Origin: Maribacter thermophilus
GTDB taxonomy: Bacteria > Bacteroidota > Bacteroidia > Flavobacteriales > Flavobacteriaceae
Assembly: GCF_001020565.1 (NCBI RefSeq)
Contig: NZ_LDAS01000001.1
Coordinates: forward strand, 3,248,520 to 3,312,519
DNA: 64,000 nucleotides
Reading direction: 5' to 3'
The notes under the pieces were generated by a model. The model was not told the DNA's origin and ran no database searches. It saw nothing but the letters and a program-made list of their open reading frames with translations. How positions within the stretch are numbered: position 1 is the first letter of the stretch; each line of letters opens with the position of its first letter. Shown here in pieces: positions 36,305-45,766 of the stretch. Position numbers and translations under genes: made by a program.

Positions 36305-38902
36305 ATGAAAAACATCTATTTCGCAATTGCGGCATTTTTAATGACCGTAACGGCTTTTTCACAAGAGACAATTACCGGTGTGGTCAAAGATGGGGAAACG
36401 GGAGACCCACTGCCAGGGGCTAGTATTGTTGTTAAAGGTACAACAAAGGGTACCACAACAGATTTTGACGGTAATTTTTCTCTAAATGTAACAGAAGGTT
36501 CGGGAACCTTACTTATTTCTTATATGGGGTATATATCTAAAAATGTACCTTTTACAAGTGCTGGTAGTATCGGTACTATTTCTTTACAGCCAGACGCTGA
36601 ACAATTAAATGAGGTTATTGTGGTCGGGTCTGGAATTATCGACCTTGCTAACGACAGGCAAACACCCATAGCGGTATCTACTATAGGGGTAGCGGAAATA
36701 CAAGAGAAAGTAGGGGCGCAGGATGTTACCATGACTATGGTAAATACACCTTCTGTATATGTTGCTGGTCAATCCGGTGGTTTTGGTGATACGGAGATTA
36801 GGGTTCGTGGTTTTGAGCAAGATAACACGGCTTTCCTTTTAAACGGTCAACCGATCAATGGTATGGAAGATGGTAAAATGTACTGGTCTAACTGGTCTGG
36901 TATTTCTGATATCGCTAACGGTATCCAGATTCAGAGAGGTCTAGGTTCTTCCAAACTTGCTATTTCATCTGTGGGTGGTACGGTTAACTTTGTTACAAAA
37001 ACTACTGATATGAGACAGGGTGGTTTTGTTTCTGCAGGTATTGCAAATGACAACTATCTAAAAACTACAGTAGGATATAGTACTGGAGTAAGTGAAAAAG
37101 GTTTTGGTGCCACAGTAATGTTGTCTCACTGGCAAGGTGATGGGTATAGTAATGGTACCTTTGGCGAAGGTCAGACTTATTTTATTTCTTTGGGGTACAA
37201 ACTTAACGATGCCCACAACTTTAACTTTTTGGTTACCGGTGCACCACAGACTCACGACCAACATTACACAGAAAAAATTTCTGAGTATTTAGAATATGGA
37301 ATGCTTTATAACGGTAACTACGGTTTTCTTAATGGAGAGTATCTTTCCCAAAGAACTAACTACTACCATAAACCAGTTGCCAACTTAAACTGGGACTGGA
37401 CAATAAATGAGTCTTCTAACCTTTCTACAGTGCTTTACGCTTCTTGGGGCCGTGGAGGTGGAACGGGTAGCTACGGTGATGGACCTGGTTACATCCCTAA
37501 TAGTATTACTAATGAAGGTTTAATTGATTGGAATGCCGTTGTTGAGTATAATAAAGGTATTACAGATGGTATAGGTGTTGGTGGTTCTTATTATGGTTCA
37601 GGGATTAGAGCTTCTGCCAACAACCATGGCTGGTATGGTTTGGTTACCAATTATAGCAACGAGTTAAATGAAAACCTTACATTTAATGTTGGGGCAGATT
37701 TAAGAACTTATAAAGGAACACACTTCAGGCAACTTGTTAACTTGTTGGGATTGAATGGTTTTGATGAAAGTGAAAGCCTACAGTATCCTGATGGTTATAT
37801 CGTTAGCTCTACATTTAAGCCTAGCGGTTGGTCTTCTTTGTTCAATTATGCAGATGAAGATGAGAGAATAGATTATGATTATGACGAGAGAATCAACTAT
37901 GGTGGTGTTTTTGGACAGGTAGAGTATGTTAAAAACGCCGTATCTCTTTTTATGCAAGGTTCAGTATCTAGCCAAAGCCACCAAAGATGGGACAGATATC
38001 AGTATACAGAGGCTGAAGAAAAGTCAGAAAAAGTTACCAATACAGGTTTCAATATTAAAGGTGGTGGTAGCTACGCTATCAACAATCAAAACAAGTTTTA
38101 TGTTAATGCCGGTTACTATTCTCGTCAACCCTACCATGATAACATTTATTTGAACTATACGAACGACGTAAACCCATTAACAGAGAACGAAAAAATTCTT
38201 GGTTTAGAAGCAGGTTATACTTTTAGTGCACCTAACTTTAGTGCTAGATTGGACGTTTATAGAACTTCATGGAAAGACAGGGTCGTAAGTTCATCGGATA
38301 CCGATGATTTTGGAGCGATTACCTTTGAAACCGATGAGGGAGTAGAACAATTGCACAGTGGTGTAGAATTATCAATGGACGCTAGGCCTTTACCAACATT
38401 AAAACTTACAGGGTTCTTGTCTGTAGGTGATTGGAAATATGTAGGTGATGCTGTCACTACTACAAGAGATGAGGATAGAAATGTTCTTTCATCCGACGTT
38501 GAAGATGTTGATGGTGGAGAAGTAGGTGGTGCCGCACAAACAACATTCGGATTAGGATTTGACTACGAATTTGTAGAAAGAGTATCCTTGGATGCAAACT
38601 ACAGATATTATGATAAACTTTATGCAGATGTAGGTGCTGTAAAAAGCAACATCGAATTACCAAGCTTTGGATTGTTGGATGCAGGTGTTAGCTACAGAAT
38701 GCTATTAGGTAAAAATGACGATAAGTCTCTATTGTTCAGATTTAACGTAAACAACGTACTTGATGAGGAGTATATTTCTAAAATGACTTCTAATATCGAA
38801 GCTGCTCCAGGTGATGATACATACAAAGGTATCAATACAAGTAATTATGTATACTTTGGTAATGGAACCACATGGAACTTTAGCTTACGCTACAAATTCT
38901 AA
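36305..38902 (+). CDS. TonB-dependent receptor with CarboxypepD_reg domain
   Basis: 865-aa outer-membrane transporter. Signal peptide (cleavage after AFSQ), a CarboxypepD_reg-like domain (residues 21-100, GVVKDGETGDPLPGASIVVKGT, TDFDGNFSL), plug (about 110-235, with IRVRGFEQDNTAFLLNGQP) and a barrel ending in LRYKF. It is shorter than SusC proteins and no SusD gene follows, so it is not a polysaccharide-locus SusC. The plug stretch NGQPINGMEDGKMYWSNWSG matches the receptor at 41191, placing both in one subfamily. Ligand unknown. Own promoter, 89-base leader and terminator make it monocistronic. Confidence 0.88.
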   Translation: MKNIYFAIAAFLMTVTAFSQETITGVVKDGETGDPLPGASIVVKGTTKGTTTDFDGNFSLNVTEGSGTLLISYMGYISKNVPFTSAGSIGTISLQPDAEQLNEVIVVGSGIIDLANDRQTPIAVSTIGVAEIQEKVGAQDVTMTMVNTPSVYVAGQSGGFGDTEIRVRGFEQDNTAFLLNGQPINGMEDGKMYWSNWSGISDIANGIQIQRGLGSSKLAISSVGGTVNFVTKTTDMRQGGFVSAGIANDNYLKTTVGYSTGVSEKGFGATVMLSHWQGDGYSNGTFGEGQTYFISLGYKLNDAHNFNFLVTGAPQTHDQHYTEKISEYLEYGMLYNGNYGFLNGEYLSQRTNYYHKPVANLNWDWTINESSNLSTVLYASWGRGGGTGSYGDGPGYIPNSITNEGLIDWNAVVEYNKGITDGIGVGGSYYGSGIRASANNHGWYGLVTNYSNELNENLTFNVGADLRTYKGTHFRQLVNLLGLNGFDESESLQYPDGYIVSSTFKPSGWSSLFNYADEDERIDYDYDERINYGGVFGQVEYVKNAVSLFMQGSVSSQSHQRWDRYQYTEAEEKSEKVTNTGFNIKGGGSYAINNQNKFYVNAGYYSRQPYHDNIYLNYTNDVNPLTENEKILGLEAGYTFSAPNFSARLDVYRTSWKDRVVSSSDTDDFGAITFETDEGVEQLHSGVELSMDARPLPTLKLTGFLSVGDWKYVGDAVTTTRDEDRNVLSSDVEDVDGGEVGGAAQTTFGLGFDYEFVERVSLDANYRYYDKLYADVGAVKSNIELPSFGLLDAGVSYRMLLGKNDDKSLLFRFNVNNVLDEEYISKMTSNIEAAPGDDTYKGINTSNYVYFGNGTTWNFSLRYKF

Positions 38903-38924
38903 TCCATAACAGAATTAAATATTT

Positions 38925-38955
38925 AAGCCCTGATGGTAACATCAGGGCTTTTTTA
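38925..38955 (+). terminator. Rho-independent terminator
   Basis: Perfect 10-bp stem AAGCCCTGAT / ATCAGGGCTT with a 6-base loop and T-run, 23 bases after the TonB receptor stop. Confidence 0.9.
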
Positions 38956-38998
38956 TGCTTAAAAATCACTATTTTTAAAACCAATTAAAACCGATATT

Positions 38999-39436
38999 AT
39001 GTACGAAACAATTCAGGTGCTACATTCCTATTTGGCCTATGTAGCATTGGCAATGCTGATAATAGCCGTAATAAACGCTGTTTCAGGATTAGTGGGTAAA
39101 AGAATCTTTACTATGGACAAAGATTTAAGAATTAGTCTTTTTGCCTTAATTCTTTGTCACATACAATTGTTGGTCGGTCTTGTTTTATATTTCGTCTCGC
39201 CAAGTGGGTTAAACGCCATACAGGAATTTGGTATGGGAGGGCTGACCTCCGCAGCCAGATTGTTGGCTGTAGAACACCCATTTATAAACATATTGGCAAT
39301 TGCTTCGATAACTATTGGTTGGTCTAGACATAAGAAATTTGTTGAAGGGGACAAAAAATTTAAGAGCATAGCCATTTTCTATGGTGTAGGTTTGGTGCTG
39401 ATCTTAAGTAGAATACCATGGAGCCAATGGTTTTAA
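38999..39436 (+). CDS. Four-helix integral membrane protein
   Basis: 145 aa with four hydrophobic helices (residues about 8-30, 45-67, 88-103, 123-140). Histidines fall near helix ends (His9, His53, His91, His109: LHSYLAY, ILCHIQLL, VEHPFIN, SRHKKF), which is reminiscent of a membrane cytochrome b-like family, but haem binding is inference. I recall Bacteroidota relatives being misnamed as ribosomal protein L27. It begins 10 bases before nothing else than the DUF1080 gene downstream, with which it is probably co-transcribed (10-base gap). Confidence 0.75.
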   Translation: MYETIQVLHSYLAYVALAMLIIAVINAVSGLVGKRIFTMDKDLRISLFALILCHIQLLVGLVLYFVSPSGLNAIQEFGMGGLTSAARLLAVEHPFINILAIASITIGWSRHKKFVEGDKKFKSIAIFYGVGLVLILSRIPWSQWF

Positions 39437-39446
39437 GCAAGTTATA

Positions 39447-40043
39447 GTGAAACAAAGTATAAACTTGCTTTTTACCTTGCTTTTAATGATTGGAGTAAAA
39501 GCCCAGACCAAGGCACTGTTCAATGGAGAAAATTTAGATGGATGGAAAATCTACGGAACCGAAAAATGGTATGTAGAAGATGGTCTCTTGATTTGTGAAA
39601 GTGGACCAGATGCGGGTTACGGTTATTTGGCAACCGACGAACATTACAAGAACTTTATTGTAGAGTTGGATTTTAAACAAAAGGCCGATGGAAATAGCGG
39701 TGTTTTCATCAGGTCGTCGGTAGAAGGTACTACCGTAAGCGGATGGCAGGTAGAAGTGGCGCCGCCAGGTTATTATACCGGTGGGGTGTACGAATCCTAT
39801 GGACGTCATTGGCTGATTAAGCCTGAAGAAGAAAAGGACAAAGCACTGAAGTTTGGGGACTGGAACCATATGAAAATAAAGGTAGATGGCGATAATATCA
39901 CCTCTTGGCTAAATGGTACCGAAATGATTGCCCTGAAAGATGAGATAATAGGTAAGGGAGAAGGGGCTATTTTACTTCAGATCCACGATGGTGGAGGTAT
40001 AAAGGTAAAGTGGAAAAATATAATGCTGACACCATTAGATTAA
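39447..40043 (+). CDS. DUF1080 (3-keto-disaccharide hydrolase-like) secreted protein
   Basis: 198 aa starting at GTG (39447), which supplies signal peptide KQSINLLFTLLLMIGVKAQ. The mature part is a single concanavalin-like DUF1080 domain: ALFNGENLDGWKIYGTEKWYVEDGLLICESG at its start, then FIVELDFKQKADGNSGVFIRSS, WQVEVAPPGYYTGGVYESYGRHW and GDWNHMKIKVDGDNITSWLNG. Members bind or cleave (3-keto-)glucosides in the periplasm or on the surface. The catalytic assignment is by family only. Ends 9 bases from the convergent EEP gene. Confidence 0.87.
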   Translation: MKQSINLLFTLLLMIGVKAQTKALFNGENLDGWKIYGTEKWYVEDGLLICESGPDAGYGYLATDEHYKNFIVELDFKQKADGNSGVFIRSSVEGTTVSGWQVEVAPPGYYTGGVYESYGRHWLIKPEEEKDKALKFGDWNHMKIKVDGDNITSWLNGTEMIALKDEIIGKGEGAILLQIHDGGGIKVKWKNIMLTPLD

Positions 40044-40052
40044 CAATAGTTT

Positions 40053-41096
40053 TTAGTAGACCTTTTTTATAAGGTGCATATAAACGGGAAAGTGATCGCT
40101 ATAACCGCCAACATAATTGCCTCCGGCATATGTTCTTAGAGGGTAGCCTTTGTATTTGCCTTTTGGGTCAATAATATAAGAGGGCGTGTATATACCGGCT
40201 TTCCAATAGGCATATGAACCTTCGGGTGGTTGTACAAAGTTGGATGTAAAATAGATTTGGTCAAAGATATTCCACTTGTCGCGGTACGCTAAAGAACCCA
40301 TTCCTTTTTTATACATTTTTTCCATAGGTCCAAAAAGACTCATAGAATCAAGTTGTTTTATTTTTCCTTTGACTTTAAGAATTTTTTTGAAGCTATGATC
40401 TACAGGGTCATCGTTAAAATCTCCCATCGCGATAATTTTTGCATTGGGGTCATATCTTTTTAAAGAGTCTATGATTCTTTTGTTCAACTTGGCAGCCTCT
40501 AACCTAAAAGGTCTACTACGAAGCTCTCCTCCACTTCTAGAAGGCCAGTGGTTTATGATGAAATACATCTTTTCAGTATCTAGCATACCTTCGACCACTA
40601 GTTGGTCCCTAGTATAATCTCGTTCACCATCATCATTGAACAATAATAGTCTATGACTGGCAAAGGAGGTTGGTATAAAAGCTGATTTGGAATATAGTAA
40701 GCCAACATCTATACCTCTTTCGTCGGGAGAATCAAAATGCACAATACCATAATTCTTTTCTTTTAGGTTGGGGTGGTTTGTCAAATCTATAAGTACACTC
40801 TTGTTCTCAACCTCACAAACACCAATAATGTCCGGCGTAGCATTGGTGTTAATCTTACCTATTTGCACTATAACCTTCGACAGATTTTCTATTTTTTTTA
40901 AATACCGTTCTTGTGTCCATCCATCTTTTCCTTCTGGTGTTCTGTCGTCATCAAATATTAAAGTGTCGTTTTTGGTATCAAAAAGGTTCTCTAGATTATA
41001 AAAGGCTATCGTACGCACCTGATATTTGTTCTTCTCTTGTGCCTGTATTATTAAAGGGCTAAGAAGAATCAGCAAATAGATAATGGGTTTCAACAT
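40053..41096 (-). CDS. Secreted endonuclease/exonuclease/phosphatase (EEP) family protein
   Basis: 347 aa with signal peptide ending in IIQAQ. The catalytic set of the EEP fold is complete: FYNLENLFDTKND (Asn), GVCEVENKSVL (metal-binding Glu), INHWPSRSGG (His), MGDFNDDPVD (Asp-x-Asn) and the terminal SDHFPVYM (Asp-His). EEP proteins hydrolyse phosphodiesters in nucleic acids, inositol phosphates or sphingolipids; secreted Bacteroidota forms of this layout are generally called endonucleases. The gene is divergent (94-base gap) from a TonB receptor and its DUF5689/lamin-tail lipoprotein, suggesting a joined scavenging role. Confidence 0.88.
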   Translation of the reverse strand: MLKPIIYLLILLSPLIIQAQEKNKYQVRTIAFYNLENLFDTKNDTLIFDDDRTPEGKDGWTQERYLKKIENLSKVIVQIGKINTNATPDIIGVCEVENKSVLIDLTNHPNLKEKNYGIVHFDSPDERGIDVGLLYSKSAFIPTSFASHRLLLFNDDGERDYTRDQLVVEGMLDTEKMYFIINHWPSRSGGELRSRPFRLEAAKLNKRIIDSLKRYDPNAKIIAMGDFNDDPVDHSFKKILKVKGKIKQLDSMSLFGPMEKMYKKGMGSLAYRDKWNIFDQIYFTSNFVQPPEGSYAYWKAGIYTPSYIIDPKGKYKGYPLRTYAGGNYVGGYSDHFPVYMHLIKKVY

Positions 41097-41190
41097 AATG
41101 GAAATATATGATTTTTTAGATTAAACGAATGTATAAGTTGTTGTTTTTTAATATATTACAATACCATTAATAGAGAACACTAACCATTGT

Positions 41191-43932
41191 ATGCATAGAA
41201 AAATTCTATTTATACTCGTTTTTCTATGTTTTAAAGTATGTATTGGCCAAGAGACTACTCCTGTTTCGGGAGTTGTTGTAAACGCATTGGATAGAATACC
41301 TATTTCAGGGGCCATAATTACGATCGAGGGAGAAAACCTTGAAACTAAAACTAACGATTCGGGCTATTTTATATTAAATGTGAACTTAACAAATGAATTC
41401 ATTTTAAGAGTTTCATTTCAAGATTATGGCATCAAGCGTATTCCTATAAGTGTGGATAACGTCTCACTTCAATTAGGTAAAATATACTTACAGCACGATA
41501 TTTCTTTAGAGAAGCAAAATAATCTTATTACGTTAACAGAGGCTGAACTTTTAGACGATGGGGCCAATGCCAATTCTTTAGGTCTGTTACAATCCACAAG
41601 GGATATTTATCTAAATAGGGCGGCATTTGATTTTGGACAGGCATTTTTTAGGGTACGTGGCTACGATGCAAAAAACGGTGAGGTACTAATAAACGGAATT
41701 TTAATGAACAAAATCGTAGATGGCCGACCTCAATGGAACAATTGGGGAGGCCTAAACGACGTGGTAAGAAATCAACAATTTACAAATGGGCTAGCTTCAT
41801 CTAACCATACATTCGGTGGTATACTGGGCAATACGAATATTGATTTGAGACCCTCGGGTCTACGCCCGGGTTTTCGCGTTTCGTCATCTGCTTCCAATAG
41901 AACGTATACAGGAAGAATAATGGCAACCTATAATTCTGGAATGCAGAAAAATGGACTGGCCTATATGTTCTCAACCTCCAGACGTTGGGCAAAAGAAGGG
42001 TATATAGATGGAACCCTGTACGATGCCTATTCGTTCTATGGGGCCTTAGAATATAAAATGGACAAAAGAAACAGTTTACTTCTAACATCGATATTTGCTT
42101 CTAACAGAAGGGGTAGATCCTCGGCACTTACTGAGGAAGTTTATAATTTAATAGGAAACAACTATAACCCGTATTGGGGAAAACAGGGCGGTAAGATCAG
42201 AAATTCGCGTGAAAGGGCCATTGCCGAGCCAATGTTAATGTTGAACTATTTTCATGAAACTGAAAAGTTTAATTTGGCAGTAGGTGTTGTTTACCAGACC
42301 GGAAAATATGCTAAAAGTAGATTGGGATATTATAACGCTCCTAATCCAGATCCAACCTATTATAGATATTTACCAAGTTTTTATATCAATAGTCCGATAG
42401 GGGCAAATTTTATTAGCGCAGAAGTTGCCAAGACAAGTTTTTTGAACGATCCACAAGTGAATTGGCAAAAGATATACACCGCTAATACTGCTGTGTCACA
42501 AAATGGCAAGGCGGCCTATGTATTATATGACGATACTGTTTCAGACACCCAGATAACCGGTAACGTTAATGCTAATCTGAGGTTCTCCGATATTTTTAAA
42601 ATGGATTTTGGTCTTATGGGAAGGTATTTAAACTCTAAGAACTATGCAGAAATAAATGATCTGTTAGGTGCCGATTTTCATGAAGACCTAGATACGTTTT
42701 CAAACACCAAAAATGATGTTGATGGCAATATAAACAAAGGAGAAGGGGATGTTTTTAATTATAATTATGAGTTTATCGCACAACAATACAAGGTGTTTGC
42801 CCAGCTTGGTGTAAATCTGAACCAATGGAAAGGTTTTATAGGAGGGTATTATAGTTCAAATTCGTTTCAGAGGAACGGTCTGTTCATGAACGAGCGTTTT
42901 CCGGATATTTCTTATGGAAAGGGAGAAGAGATAAGGTTTTCTAATTTGGGTCTTAAGGCGGGGCTCACATATAAGGTTACAGGGAGACATTGGATTACTG
43001 CACATACGGCGTATATGAAAAGACCTCCAGTGTTACAGAACATCTTTGTTAACCCAAGGGAATCCAATGCCGTTGTACCCGACCTACAAAATGAGACCAT
43101 TTCCACGGTCGATTTAAATTACTTTTTAAGAATGCCAAAACTTACCGGACGTTTGACAGGGTTTTACACAAGGTTTCAGAATACGACGGATGTTAATTTT
43201 TTCTTTGTGGATGCTGGGGTAGGTTCAGATTTTGTACAAGAAGTTCTGACAGATTTGGATAAGTTGCACATGGGTATAGAGTTAGGGTTAGAGTACCAAC
43301 TTTCACCTTCTGTGAAACTATCTGCCGTTGCATCTGTTGGAAAGTACCTATATGCCAGTAATCCTTTGGTGACCATCAATTTCGATACCGCTTCTGCAGA
43401 GGACGATTTAATAGATATAAGTGGGGTAAAGGATTTGGGGCCAGCCATGATCAAAGACTATAAACTGGCCCAGGGTCCGCAAAAAGCAATGGCTTTTGGT
43501 ATCGAATACCGTGCCCCTAAATATTGGTGGGTAGGTATGACCGCTAATTATATAGCGAACAATTATGCCAATATATCCACTATAACCAGAACGAGTAGCT
43601 TTTTGTTAGACCCCGAAACGGGGGCAAGATTTTTAGATGCCACACCAGAGAATGTGGCGGAGGTTCTAACGCAAAAAAAGTTGGACAATTTTTACCTACT
43701 TAATGCCATAGGAGGTAAATCTTGGTTAAAAAAGGGAAAATATATAGGTGTTTTTGTCAGTATCAACAATCTCTTTGATACCCGTTTTAAAACGGGAGGT
43801 TACGAACAAAGTAGAAATGGAAATTTTGGGCAATTAAAACAGGATAACCTAAGCGGTTCTCCATCATTTGCACCAAAATATTGGTACGGCTATGGCAGAA
43901 CCTATTTTTTGAACGTGGCCATTAGCTTTTAA
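41191..43932 (+). CDS. TonB-dependent receptor paired with a DUF5689/LTD lipoprotein
   Basis: 913-aa outer-membrane receptor. Signal peptide (after CIGQ), CarboxypepD_reg-like domain (residues 22-105, SGVVVNALDRIPISGAIITIEGENLETKTNDSGYF), plug and a barrel ending in NVAISF. The plug has FRVRGYDAKNGEVLINGIL followed by NKIVDGRPQWNNWGGL, the same signature as the receptor at 36305. The substrate is unknown; a DUF5689/lamin-tail lipoprotein 12 bases downstream and a secreted EEP enzyme upstream suggest a phosphodiester-containing ligand. No TAnnTTTG element was found before it. Confidence 0.88.
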   Translation: MHRKILFILVFLCFKVCIGQETTPVSGVVVNALDRIPISGAIITIEGENLETKTNDSGYFILNVNLTNEFILRVSFQDYGIKRIPISVDNVSLQLGKIYLQHDISLEKQNNLITLTEAELLDDGANANSLGLLQSTRDIYLNRAAFDFGQAFFRVRGYDAKNGEVLINGILMNKIVDGRPQWNNWGGLNDVVRNQQFTNGLASSNHTFGGILGNTNIDLRPSGLRPGFRVSSSASNRTYTGRIMATYNSGMQKNGLAYMFSTSRRWAKEGYIDGTLYDAYSFYGALEYKMDKRNSLLLTSIFASNRRGRSSALTEEVYNLIGNNYNPYWGKQGGKIRNSRERAIAEPMLMLNYFHETEKFNLAVGVVYQTGKYAKSRLGYYNAPNPDPTYYRYLPSFYINSPIGANFISAEVAKTSFLNDPQVNWQKIYTANTAVSQNGKAAYVLYDDTVSDTQITGNVNANLRFSDIFKMDFGLMGRYLNSKNYAEINDLLGADFHEDLDTFSNTKNDVDGNINKGEGDVFNYNYEFIAQQYKVFAQLGVNLNQWKGFIGGYYSSNSFQRNGLFMNERFPDISYGKGEEIRFSNLGLKAGLTYKVTGRHWITAHTAYMKRPPVLQNIFVNPRESNAVVPDLQNETISTVDLNYFLRMPKLTGRLTGFYTRFQNTTDVNFFFVDAGVGSDFVQEVLTDLDKLHMGIELGLEYQLSPSVKLSAVASVGKYLYASNPLVTINFDTASAEDDLIDISGVKDLGPAMIKDYKLAQGPQKAMAFGIEYRAPKYWWVGMTANYIANNYANISTITRTSSFLLDPETGARFLDATPENVAEVLTQKKLDNFYLLNAIGGKSWLKKGKYIGVFVSINNLFDTRFKTGGYEQSRNGNFGQLKQDNLSGSPSFAPKYWYGYGRTYFLNVAISF

Positions 43933-43944
43933 AATATTTTAAAA

Positions 43945-45321
43945 ATGATTTCATCACATATAAAAACAAGTTCGTTTATTTTAAAAATGCCCCTTCTTGT
44001 TATTATACTGCTGCAAGGTTGTGTAAAAGATAAAAATTTTGAAATTCCAGAAATAGTATGTGAAGACGAAATAAAGGCAACGGCCACCTTTGCAGAAGTA
44101 AAACGTTTGTATGACAACAAAACTGTTCAGATACAAGAAGATTTGATTATTGAGGGGTACATAGGTTCATCGGATAGGGAAGGTAATTTTTTCGGTGTAC
44201 TTTTTTTTCAGAATACACTGGAAAACCCTACTGATGGATTTCGGATTGAAATAGATCTAAGGGATTCGCATTTATTCTATAGTGTAGGTGATAAGGTGCT
44301 AGTTAGGCTCAAAGGCCTATATCTTGGAAAAACAAAGGAAGTTTTTAAACTAGGAGGGGTATTTAATTCTTTTGGGAATTTATCGGTAGGAAGAATTCCG
44401 TCAAAAACCGTTTTTGAACATATTCTTGTGTCATGCGACAACCAGGGGGAAATAATACCCACAAGAACATCGATTACAGGACTGAAAGATGAAATGGTAA
44501 ACACGTTGGTCGAAATCGAAGAAGTGGAATTTTCATTAGAATATCTGGACCAAACCTTTGCGGAACAAGAGGAAGAAACCGAGCGGACCTTATTGGACTG
44601 TAACGATAATGAGCTTTTATTGGTCAATAGTGGCTATTCGGACTTTTGGTCCGAATTGTTACCGGAGGGAAGCGGAAATATTACAGGTATTTTGACCAAA
44701 GATGATGGGTATAAGCTGGTAATACGTAATTTGAATGACATACAGTTGCAAAATGAGCGGTGTGAAGATTTTGTAGATGAGTTTACTTCCCGATCCATAC
44801 TCTTAACCGAACTTGCCGACCCTGACAACAACGCAGGGGCAAGATTTGTGGAAATATATAATGTAGCTAAAGAACCACTTTCTTTAAAAGGATGGAAATT
44901 GGTAAGATATACAAACGCTAGTTCAGAAATAAGTTCTACCATAGATTTGACCGGAAATACCATTGGGGCAGAAAGTACCTTGGTGATTTCACCGAACAAA
45001 GAAGAATTTGAAAGGGTGTATGGTTTTGCTCCCGATATAGCTGTAGGAACAAATTCGCCGGCCGATTCCAATGGGGATGATAACCTACAATTAATAGACC
45101 CTTTTGGTACGGTAATAGATACATTCGGTGTTATTGGCGAAAAGGGTTCTGGTACGGACCATGAATTTGAGGACGGTAGGGCATTGAGAAAAATAGAGAT
45201 TGCTGTTGCCAACGCTACATATGATTTTTCTGAATGGCTTGTTTATAATGATACGGGGTCAGAAGGTACTATTAACGCTCCAAAAGAGGCCCCTGCAGAC
45301 TTTACACCCGGCATTAGGTAA
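43945..45321 (+). CDS. DUF5689 plus lamin-tail-domain lipoprotein
   Basis: 458-aa surface-type lipoprotein: lipobox LLQGC (Cys26). Residues about 45-260 form DUF5689, an OB-like binding domain (ATFAEVKRLYDNKTVQIQEDLIIEGYIGSSDREGNFFGVLFFQN, then GDKVLVRLKGLYLGKTKEVFKLGG). Residues about 283-425 form a lamin-tail domain (ILLTELADPDNNAGARFVEIYN, LSLKGWKLVRYTN, LQLIDPFGTVIDTFGV). LTDs are common next to secreted nucleases and phosphatases in bacteria and act in binding. It directly follows the TonB receptor, in the position that SusD-type lipoproteins hold beside SusC, so it may be the capture subunit. Confidence 0.87.
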   Translation: MISSHIKTSSFILKMPLLVIILLQGCVKDKNFEIPEIVCEDEIKATATFAEVKRLYDNKTVQIQEDLIIEGYIGSSDREGNFFGVLFFQNTLENPTDGFRIEIDLRDSHLFYSVGDKVLVRLKGLYLGKTKEVFKLGGVFNSFGNLSVGRIPSKTVFEHILVSCDNQGEIIPTRTSITGLKDEMVNTLVEIEEVEFSLEYLDQTFAEQEEETERTLLDCNDNELLLVNSGYSDFWSELLPEGSGNITGILTKDDGYKLVIRNLNDIQLQNERCEDFVDEFTSRSILLTELADPDNNAGARFVEIYNVAKEPLSLKGWKLVRYTNASSEISSTIDLTGNTIGAESTLVISPNKEEFERVYGFAPDIAVGTNSPADSNGDDNLQLIDPFGTVIDTFGVIGEKGSGTDHEFEDGRALRKIEIAVANATYDFSEWLVYNDTGSEGTINAPKEAPADFTPGIR

Positions 45322-45324
45322 GTT

Positions 45325-45732
45325 TTAGCTACCTTTTGTAGTTTCCTTGATTTGTTCCAATGATTCTTGTGTCAATGGTTTTACCATGTACTGTTCTACC
45401 ATTGTAAACGATTTTGCTTTTGCCATGTTTTCAGGGCTTATAAAAGAGCTAACGATAAAAATTTTTACACCCGATCTTTGATTTTCCGGAATTTTATTAA
45501 ACTCTTCCAAAAAGGCCCAGCCATCTTTTTTTGGCATATTTAAATCCAAAAGAATTATTTCGGGGATTTTTATATTTTCGATCAAAAGGCCTACAATGCT
45601 GTCAATGGCTTCTTGCCCATCTGAGTACCAAAGAACATTTTCACAAAAATCCATCTCTTTCATTAGTTTTTTGGAATTAAAAGCAAAAAACTCATCGTCA
45701 TCAATTATGCAGCAACTCTCAAATTTACTCAT
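45325..45732 (-). CDS. Stand-alone response regulator receiver (REC-only)
   Basis: 135 aa, a single CheY-like receiver with no output domain. The acidic pocket is CCIIDDDEF (Asp11-13), the phosphoacceptor Asp63 in EIILLDLNMPKKDGW, the Ser/Thr in IFIVSSF, and the Lys in YMVKPLTQE. The N-terminus MSKFESCCIIDDD mirrors that of the neighbouring receiver, so the two are paralogues. It has its own promoter with a perfect inverted repeat in the spacer. Its partner is probably the PAS kinase two genes upstream. Ends 3 bases from the convergent DUF5689 gene. Confidence 0.9.
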   Translation of the reverse strand: MSKFESCCIIDDDEFFAFNSKKLMKEMDFCENVLWYSDGQEAIDSIVGLLIENIKIPEIILLDLNMPKKDGWAFLEEFNKIPENQRSGVKIFIVSSFISPENMAKAKSFTMVEQYMVKPLTQESLEQIKETTKGS

Positions 45733-45766
45733 GAAATTTTTTTATTCTGATTATAATAATTAGGTA

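Noticed and set aside
36305-38902. Treating the receptor as SusC of a polysaccharide utilisation locus
   Set aside because: 865 aa is shorter than SusC and no SusD, glycosidase or sulfatase gene is adjacent; only a DUF1080 protein lies nearby.
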